From Deinococcales bacterium (GTDB lineage: Bacteria; Deinococcota; Deinococci; Deinococcales; JAAFIG01), in contig JANXTZ010000027.1 of NCBI GenBank assembly GCA_025352125.1, positions 1 through 50,750 on the forward strand: a DNA stretch of 50,750 nucleotides, in the 5' to 3' direction. The notes beneath the pieces are model-generated. The model was not told the DNA's origin and did no database searches. It worked only from the letters and a program-made list of their open reading frames with translations. Position numbers and translations under genes: made by a program. Below are positions 45,350 to 50,750 of this stretch, piece after piece; position 1 is the first letter of the stretch; every line of letters begins with the position of its first letter.

Positions 45350-46842
45350 CCGGAGAAATTCGCAATCAAATAGACCGCGTTTGGGATGCCTTCTGGACGG
45401 GTGGCATCAGCAACCCGCTCGAGGTGATCGAACAACTGACGTACCTGCTGTTCATCAAACGCCTTGACGACACGCACAAGCTCGAGTTGAATAAATTGCA
45501 AACCATCGGTGAGGGGAAGCTGATCTTTACCGAAGACCAAGAACAATACCGTTGGAGCGTCTTTCAAAACGCCGAATCCAACGATTTGTACAACATTATC
45601 GCCAACAAAGTCTTCCCGTTCATCCGTGAAATGGGACAAGCCGACAGCACCTTTGCGCGGCACATGAAAGACGCCCGTTTTACCCTGCCGCCAGAAAAAG
45701 CGCCGCTTCTGACCAAAGTTGTGGATTTGCTGAGCGCCATCAACATGGACAACCGCGACACCAAAGGCGACCTGTACGAATACCTGCTCTCCAAACTTTC
45801 AACCAGCGGACAAAACGGACAATTTCGCACGCCAAGGCACATCATCAAAATGATGATCGAACTGATGCAGCCCAACCCAGACGATATTATTTGCGACCCC
45901 GCCTGCGGCACCGCCGGATTTCTGGTCGCGGCGCTCGAGTACCTGATTGAGCATCACCGCAACGAGATTTACAATAAAAAACGCCAGCATTTTGAAACCA
46001 AAATGTTCAACGCCTTTGACTTTGACAGTACAATGCTGCGAATTGCCAGCATGAACATGATGCTGCACGGCATTGCAAACGCCAACATCGAAAACAAAGA
46101 CAGCCTGTCCGACCTCAATGCCCAAGCCAAAGAAGAGTACACGCTGATCCTCGCCAACCCGCCGTTTAAAGGCAGCCTGCAATTTGAAACCGCCGCCAAA
46201 GACCTGATAACCGCTTTGGGCATGAAAGCCCCCAAAGCCAGAACCGACGGCAAAGCCAGCGGCGTGCAAGCCAAAACCGAACTGATGTTCATGGTGCTGT
46301 TCTTGCGCCTGTTAACAAAAGGCGGACGCTGCGCTGTGATCGTTCCCGACGGCGTGCTGTTCGGCAGCAGCAACGCCCACCAGACCACCCGCAAAACGAT
46401 TGTTGAAAACCACAACCTGCAAGCCATTATTTCCATGCCGAGCGGCGTCTTCAAACCTTACGCCGGCGTCAGCACCGCGATCATGATTTTTACCAGAACC
46501 GACATTGGCGGCACGGACAACGTCTGGTTTTACGACATGCGAGCCGATGGTTACAGCCTGGACGACAAACGCAACCCAACCAGCCACAACGACATTCCAG
46601 ACATTATCAGCCGTTACCGCAATCTCGAGGGAGAAAGCACGCGCAGCCGCACCGATCAAAGTTTTTTTGTGCCCAAACTCGAGATTGCCACGCAAAATTA
46701 CGATTTAAGCATCAACCGTTACAAGCAAACCGTGCATGAAGTGGTGCAGCACGAAGCGCCACAAAAAATCTTGGATGAACTCGAAGGTTTGGAAGAGATG
46801 ATTTTGAAGGGTTTGAAAGACTTACGCGGGATGCTGGCATGA
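45343..46842 (+). CDS. hsdM: Type I restriction-modification methyltransferase subunit
   Basis: A 499-residue N6-adenine methyltransferase: N-terminal HsdM_N four-helix part, SAM motif DPACGTAGF (D186), catalytic NPPF (N273), then a C-terminal helical tail ending LKGLKDLRGMLA. It needs HsdS for DNA recognition. TAAACT ends 7 nt before the ATG, with no Shine-Dalgarno. The stop overlaps the next gene (ATGA). First gene of an island hsdM-nuclease-ATPase-hsdS-hsdR. Confidence 0.96.
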   Translation: MLTGEIRNQIDRVWDAFWTGGISNPLEVIEQLTYLLFIKRLDDTHKLELNKLQTIGEGKLIFTEDQEQYRWSVFQNAESNDLYNIIANKVFPFIREMGQADSTFARHMKDARFTLPPEKAPLLTKVVDLLSAINMDNRDTKGDLYEYLLSKLSTSGQNGQFRTPRHIIKMMIELMQPNPDDIICDPACGTAGFLVAALEYLIEHHRNEIYNKKRQHFETKMFNAFDFDSTMLRIASMNMMLHGIANANIENKDSLSDLNAQAKEEYTLILANPPFKGSLQFETAAKDLITALGMKAPKARTDGKASGVQAKTELMFMVLFLRLLTKGGRCAVIVPDGVLFGSSNAHQTTRKTIVENHNLQAIISMPSGVFKPYAGVSTAIMIFTRTDIGGTDNVWFYDMRADGYSLDDKRNPTSHNDIPDIISRYRNLEGESTRSRTDQSFFVPKLEIATQNYDLSINRYKQTVHEVVQHEAPQKILDELEGLEEMILKGLKDLRGMLA

Positions 46843-47897
46843 TTGACGTTGAAACCACAACGTACACCAATTTCGTTTCAGAAATTACGAATTTACTCGA
46901 GGCAAGACGTCACAAAGCCAGTCAAGCTGTTAATTCGGTTTTGGTGGTCACGTACTGGGAAATTGGACGACGCATTGTCGAAGAAGAACAAGCTGGTTCG
47001 ACTCGAGCCAATTACGGCGAGAAATTACTCGAGCGTTTGGGTTTGGATTTAACTTCCAACTTTGGACGCGGATTTTCTGAACGCAACTTAGGCATCATGC
47101 GTCAGTTTTATCTCGCCTTCTCTGAGGAAAACCAAATTCCGCAGACACTGTCTGCGGAATTCAAAAATCCCTTTTCACTCGGTTGGTCACATTACGTTTT
47201 ACTGCTTCGCACACGCTCCCCCGAAGCTCGAGCGTTCTACCATACCGAAGTTTTACGCGGCGGCTGGTCGGTACGTCAATTGCAACGCCAAATTGACAGC
47301 ATGTTTTACGAACGCCTGTCCTTGTCCAAAAACAAAGCCGCTTTACTCGACAAATCACCAACCGCAGATTTACATCCCGAAGAAGCCATCAAAGACCCTT
47401 TCGTGCTCGAGTTTTTGGGTTTAAAAGACGAGTACAGCGAAACCGATCTCGAGCAAGCTTTGGTGAGCCAACTAGAACAATTTTTGCTCGAGTTGGGTTC
47501 GGATTTTACGTTCGTAGGACGACAAAAACGCTTGCGAATCGGTGAAGAATGGTATCGGATTGATCTGCTGTTCTTTCACCGTAAACTGCGGTGCTTGGTG
47601 GTTATAGACTTAAAACTTGGTAAGTTCAGTCATGCCGACGCTGGACAAATGCACGTTTACCTGAATTACGTTAAAGAACACTGGACAAACGAGGGCGAAA
47701 ACCCACCCGTGGGTCTGATTTTGTGCGCCAGCAAGGACGAAGCCTTAGCCAAGTACGCGCTCGAGGGTTTGGCAAACAAAGTGCTTGCTGCCGAGTACAA
47801 ATTGCAATTGCCAGACGAAGCTGTTTTGGTCAAAGAACTCGAGCGTACCCGTGCCGTGTTGGAAGCTCGAGCGTTAAGGGTGCAAGATGAAAAGTGA
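46839..47897 (+). CDS. YhcG-like PDDEXK nuclease (DUF1016)
   Basis: A 352-residue protein. The N-terminal DUF1016 domain has VVTYWEIGRRIVEEE and FGRGFSERNLGIMRQFYLAF; the C-terminal PDDEXK domain has RIDLLFFHRKLRCLVVIDLK with D241, D257 and K259 as likely catalytic residues. YhcG-type proteins often lie within type I restriction loci, though their role is not settled; a DNA nuclease acting with the complex is likely. Translation starts inside the hsdM stop. Confidence 0.9.
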   Translation: MIDVETTTYTNFVSEITNLLEARRHKASQAVNSVLVVTYWEIGRRIVEEEQAGSTRANYGEKLLERLGLDLTSNFGRGFSERNLGIMRQFYLAFSEENQIPQTLSAEFKNPFSLGWSHYVLLLRTRSPEARAFYHTEVLRGGWSVRQLQRQIDSMFYERLSLSKNKAALLDKSPTADLHPEEAIKDPFVLEFLGLKDEYSETDLEQALVSQLEQFLLELGSDFTFVGRQKRLRIGEEWYRIDLLFFHRKLRCLVVIDLKLGKFSHADAGQMHVYLNYVKEHWTNEGENPPVGLILCASKDEALAKYALEGLANKVLAAEYKLQLPDEAVLVKELERTRAVLEARALRVQDEK

Positions 47898-47955
47898 AGC
47901 TGTGAAACAGATGATTCTAAACGGTTTAAAAGAATTACTCGGGATGCTGGCATGA
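47887..47955 (+). other. 22-residue frame repeating the HsdM C-terminal tail
   Basis: An ATG at 47887, inside the end of the nuclease gene, encodes MKSEAVKQMILNGLKELLGM then LA. The HsdM tail at 46798-46842 reads MILKGLKDLRGMLA with EGLEE before it. The DNA also matches (both end GGGATGCTGGCATGA). It is a diverged second copy of the hsdM 3' end, left by insertion or recombination, or possibly a functional mini-gene. Confidence 0.7.
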
Positions 47956-47982
47956 GATTTAGATGTGAAAGATTGTGCAGAT

Positions 47983-48025
47983 TACCCACTAGATGGGTAG
48001 ATTATCACCGCATAATGGGTATAAT
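47983..48025 (+). promoter_or_regulatory. Promoter and palindrome before the DUF4143 ATPase
   Basis: A consensus TATAAT (48020-48025) ends 6 nt before the ATG. Upstream is a dyad TACCCA-CTAGA-TGGGTA (47983-47999), and the half-site ATGGGTA recurs at 48015-48021 touching the -10, so a repressor could block it. Confidence 0.55.
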
Positions 48026-48031
48026 AACACC

Positions 48032-49249
48032 ATGTCAATAGACCGATTGATGCGCCTCAAAATCGAAGAAGCCTTGACAGACACGCCCGTAATCTTACTG
48101 CACGGCGCACGACAAGTTGGTAAAACAACGCTGGCAAAAAGTTTTGAAAACCGCGAATACTACACCCTGGACAACAACACAACCCTGACCGCCGCCAAAA
48201 ACGACCCCACAGGCTTTATTCGCGGGCTGCCCGAACAATGCACCATTGACGAAATTCAACTTGCGCCAGAACTCTTACCCGCCATTAAAGAACAGGTGGA
48301 CAACAACCGCAAACCAGGAAGATTCTTACTGACTGGCAGCGCCAACGTTTTACTCGTCCCCAAAGCCTCGGAATCGCTGGCAGGACGCATGGAAATTATT
48401 GCACTGCACCCACTGGCACAAACCGAAATTGCAGGCACAAACACCCAACTGATACCCCAAGCCTTCAACCAACAACCCGTAAAACACGGCGGCGCAATCA
48501 GCAAAACCGACCTCATCAAACGCATCCTCGAGGGTGGCTACCCAGAACCCCGAAACCGCAACCCCAACCGCCGCCAAGCCTGGTTTGACGCCTACCTGAC
48601 AACCATTCTGACCCGTGACGTGCGCGACCTGTCCAACATTGAAGGACTCAGCCAACTGCCCCGACTGCTGGCACTGCTCGGCGCTCGGAGTGCCAACCTT
48701 TTAAACCTAGCCGACCTGGCAAACAACGCCAACATTGCCTACAGCACCCTGCAACGCTACATGACGTTACTCGAGGCAATCTTTTTGGTGCAACTGGTAC
48801 AACCTTGGAGCGGCAATTTAACGAGTCGTCTGGTCAAAAGCCCCAAAGTGTACTTGATTGACACCGCCCTGATTGCGGCACTGCTCGGCGCAAACCAAGC
48901 CCAACTCGAGGTTAACCCTGTTTTGTACGGCGGTTTGCTCGAGACGTTCGTCATGAACGAATTGCGTAAATTGGCTTCATGGTCGGACATGCAGCCCAAA
49001 ATCTTTCATTTCAGAACCCAAGCCAAACAAGAGGTTGATGTTGTACTGGAACGCGCCAACGGGCAATTGCTGGCTTTTGAAGTCAAAGCCAGCGCCACCG
49101 TGACCATGAGCGATTTTAAAGGTTTAAAAATCCTTCAAACCGCCATTCCTGATCGTTTTGTGCATGGCGCGGTGTTGTACACCGGCGATAAAGTCATTCC
49201 TTTTGGCGACAATTTAAGCGCCATACCATTGACGGCGTTGTGGGCATGA
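48032..49249 (+). CDS. AAA ATPase with DUF4143 domain
   Basis: A 405-residue protein: Walker A HGARQVGKTT (about 24-33), Walker B CTIDEIQLAPELL, sensor LLTGSANVLL, then a DUF4143 C-terminus with GLLETFVMNELRK and the endonuclease-like FRTQAKQEVDVVLERANG...FEVKAS. This large family is common and poorly characterised; some members occur with toxin-antitoxin or defence loci. Its own promoter suggests expression apart from hsdM. It overlaps hsdS only if an upstream hsdS start is used. Confidence 0.9.
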   Translation: MSIDRLMRLKIEEALTDTPVILLHGARQVGKTTLAKSFENREYYTLDNNTTLTAAKNDPTGFIRGLPEQCTIDEIQLAPELLPAIKEQVDNNRKPGRFLLTGSANVLLVPKASESLAGRMEIIALHPLAQTEIAGTNTQLIPQAFNQQPVKHGGAISKTDLIKRILEGGYPEPRNRNPNRRQAWFDAYLTTILTRDVRDLSNIEGLSQLPRLLALLGARSANLLNLADLANNANIAYSTLQRYMTLLEAIFLVQLVQPWSGNLTSRLVKSPKVYLIDTALIAALLGANQAQLEVNPVLYGGLLETFVMNELRKLASWSDMQPKIFHFRTQAKQEVDVVLERANGQLLAFEVKASATVTMSDFKGLKILQTAIPDRFVHGAVLYTGDKVIPFGDNLSAIPLTALWA

Positions 49250-49263
49250 GGCAGGAGAAGAAC

Positions 49264-50490
49264 ATGAACTCGAGAATGGAATCATTTCAAAATCTCGTTA
49301 TGGTTTTATCAGGCTTTGCTTTTAAATCTGAACTCTTCAATACCGAACAAAACGGATTGCCGATTATCCGCATTCGAGATGTTACTCGAGGATTTTCGGA
49401 GACTTATTACTCTGGTGATTTTGCTTCAGATTATTTGATTTCTGATGGAGATTTTTTGATTGGAATGGACGGCGAATTCAATATTGCTCAGTGGTCGGGT
49501 GGAAGCGCACTTTTAAACCAACGGGTTTGCAAAGTCATCGTACGTGATGAAAAAAAATTAGATTCAAGATATTTGTATCGCCTTTTGAAGCTCGAGTTAA
49601 AAAAAATTGAGGAAATCACGCCATTTGTGACGGTCAAGCATCTTTCGACAAAAGTATTGAACCAGATCGAGATTCCCCTTCCATCTCTCGAGGAGCAGCA
49701 GAAAATTGCGGGGGTTTTGGATGCGGTGGATTCACTTTTGGGTAAACGTCGGGAGGGTTTGAAGAAGCTCGAGGTGTTGTTGAAAAGCGTGTTTCTCGAG
49801 ATGTTTGGTGATCCTGTGACGAACTCAAAAGGTTGGGAGATTCAAGAAATTGGGGAATTTTGCAAAGTCAAAGGTGGCTTACAAATTACACCAGCGCGAA
49901 AAGACAATCCGATAGAAGTTCCATATTTACGGGTAGCAAATGTATACCGAGATCAACTTGATTTGACTGAAATAAAAACAATTCGAGTAACCGAAGCTGA
50001 ATTCAATCGCTCGAAACTCGAGAGAAATGATCTACTTTTGGTTGAAGGACATGGAAACCTTAATGAGATTGGACGTTCTTCAGTATGGGATAGTTCGATT
50101 GAAGATTGTGTTCATCAAAACCATCTTATTCGAGTACAAACAGAACATCAGAAATGTTTGCCTGCATATTTGAGCGCTTTTTTGAACTCAAGTGGTGGAA
50201 GAAAACAACTTATTCAATCTGGAAATACAACGTCAGGTTTGAATACGATTAGCGCCAATACTGTAAGGGGAGTCAAAGTTTTATTGCCTCCTTTGGAACT
50301 TCAAAATCTTTACGTTAAACGACAACAAAATATATTAAAATCCCGAGTGCAAAATGTTCAATCCCTTTCTTCTCTCGAGAAACTTTTTGCTTCCCTTCAA
50401 CACCAAGCTTTCAATGGCACGTTAACGGCGGCGGTGTTGGGGCATGAAGTGGGAAAGCTCGAGACGGAAATTCAGGCGGGATTGTTTTGA
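49264..50490 (+). CDS. hsdS: Type I restriction-modification specificity subunit
   Basis: A 408-residue HsdS. Two target-recognition domains (about 1-140 and 190-335), each followed by a conserved helix (IPLPSLEEQQKIAGVLDAVDSLL; VLLPPLELQNLYVKRQQNIL), set the distance between two half-sites. AGGAG lies 7 nt before ATG 49264. The recognition domains, especially the second (about 49850-50330), are more AT-rich than the spacer helices, usual for shuffled specificity genes. The site it reads cannot be inferred. Confidence 0.94.
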   Translation: MNSRMESFQNLVMVLSGFAFKSELFNTEQNGLPIIRIRDVTRGFSETYYSGDFASDYLISDGDFLIGMDGEFNIAQWSGGSALLNQRVCKVIVRDEKKLDSRYLYRLLKLELKKIEEITPFVTVKHLSTKVLNQIEIPLPSLEEQQKIAGVLDAVDSLLGKRREGLKKLEVLLKSVFLEMFGDPVTNSKGWEIQEIGEFCKVKGGLQITPARKDNPIEVPYLRVANVYRDQLDLTEIKTIRVTEAEFNRSKLERNDLLLVEGHGNLNEIGRSSVWDSSIEDCVHQNHLIRVQTEHQKCLPAYLSAFLNSSGGRKQLIQSGNTTSGLNTISANTVRGVKVLLPPLELQNLYVKRQQNILKSRVQNVQSLSSLEKLFASLQHQAFNGTLTAAVLGHEVGKLETEIQAGLF

Positions 50491-50560
50491 TTTGACGGTG
50501 TTGGTTTATTCTGCTATTTGCGTAATTCATTTGGCGTATGGCAATGCTGCAACAACACAC

Positions 50561-50566
50561 TATAAT
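50561..50566 (+). promoter_or_regulatory. -10 box of hsdR
   Basis: A consensus TATAAT ten bases before the hsdR ATG, with ATGGCA 17 bp upstream as a weak -35. Confidence 0.55.
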
Positions 50567-50576
50567 GAACGCAAGC

Positions 50577-50750
50577 ATGAGCAACTTTGCGTTCTTACAA
50601 AAAGACTTCCCAAACTTGTTTGAAGAGGCAAGCCTTGCCGAACGCAACGCGCTTTCCGATGCCAGGGTCTCGAGTGTTTACGCACGGCGCACGCTCGAGG
50701 GGATGGTCAAATGGTTGTACGCGAACGATCCTGCGTTCAGTAAACCGTAT
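50577..50750 (+). CDS. hsdR: Type I restriction subunit HsdR, N-terminus only
   Basis: 58 codons from ATG 50577 to the window edge: FLQKDFPNLFEEASLAER, YARRTLEGMVKWLYANDP. This matches the DUF4145 N-terminal domain found on many HsdR helicase-nucleases. The start follows hsdS by 86 nt. The motor and nuclease domains lie outside the window. Confidence 0.8.
   Translation, partial: MSNFAFLQKDFPNLFEEASLAERNALSDARVSSVYARRTLEGMVKWLYANDPAFSKPY

Larger units (their letters stand above)
1..50750. repeat. CTCGAG highly iterated palindrome, window-wide
   Basis: The hexamer CTCGAG recurs through nearly every gene and many intergenic stretches. A hand count gives 15 copies in 4201-5400 and 8 in 26161-27360, against about 0.3 expected per 1.2 kb at 50% GC. 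It is used in all three frames: as Leu-Glu (CTC GAG), as x-Arg-x (xCT CGA Gxx) and as x-Ser-x (xxC TCG AGx). Flanks vary, so this is an iterated short word and not a dispersed longer element. It is sparse in 1674-2750, 15780-18860 and 33220-34050. I did not count the whole window. It resembles the HIP1 phenomenon of cyanobacteria in kind, with a different word. Confidence 0.95.

Noticed and set aside
1..50750. CTCGAG as the target of the restriction systems here
   Set aside because: Type ISP and type I enzymes read asymmetric or split sites, and such a target would be avoided or need full methylation; nothing links them to CTCGAG.

Overview
This is a bacterial chromosome segment of roughly 50% GC, with tRNA genes, long polycistronic operons and ATGA stop/start overlaps. 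The gene content (oxygen-dependent HemF, a large HPII-type catalase, oxidative-stress and flavin genes) points to an aerobic or facultative organism. At least ten genes have a TANNNT -10 box 5-7 nt before the start codon and no ribosome-binding site, which suggests leaderless mRNAs of the kind common in Deinococcota. I infer a Deinococcota-like bacterium, but the sequence alone does not prove it. The most striking property is the palindrome CTCGAG. It occurs in all reading frames and between genes, with 15 copies in 4201-5400 and 8 in 26161-27360, where about 0.3 per 1.2 kb would be expected by chance.

Layout. 1-170: end of tRNA-Leu, then tRNA-Met and a terminator. 323-4205: a helicase-less type ISP-like restriction-modification protein with an AT-rich recognition segment, a repeat patch and a DUF559 endonuclease-fold gene. 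4281-8071: a GH3 glycosidase and its LacI-type regulator, with two operators on the promoter. 8428-14045: tRNA-Arg, a membrane-anchored parvulin-type chaperone, an MFS transporter, a membrane protein and an S41 peptidase. 14064-15672: an antitoxin remnant and a GlcD-type FAD oxidase. 15704-18751: an AT-rich cassette of two tandem beta-propeller proteins with odd small frames. 19111-20909: a two-gene ABC transporter.

20904-32617 holds almost all of haem synthesis. hemL diverges from a ten-gene run, hemA-hemC-hemD-hemB-[histidine kinase-response regulator]-hemE-hemH-hemY-hemF, with most junctions overlapping. Together they convert glutamyl-tRNA to protohaem through protoporphyrin. The embedded two-component pair is a candidate regulator of, or responder to, the pathway.

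32606-38132: a GNAT acetyltransferase, a probably acquired DMT exporter, a second antitoxin remnant, a secreted protein, a DUF5519 protein, a SufR-like iron-sulfur regulator and a divergent VOC/flavin reductase operon, then RraA. 38219-44560: aconitase, a gap with a possible IS66 transposase scrap, and a katE-type catalase followed by an ankyrin gene. 44873 to the end: an SDR gene cut off by a type I restriction-modification island (hsdM, a YhcG-like nuclease, a DUF4143 ATPase, hsdS, start of hsdR). A 22-residue frame after the nuclease repeats the C-terminal tail of HsdM, a scar of how the island was assembled.
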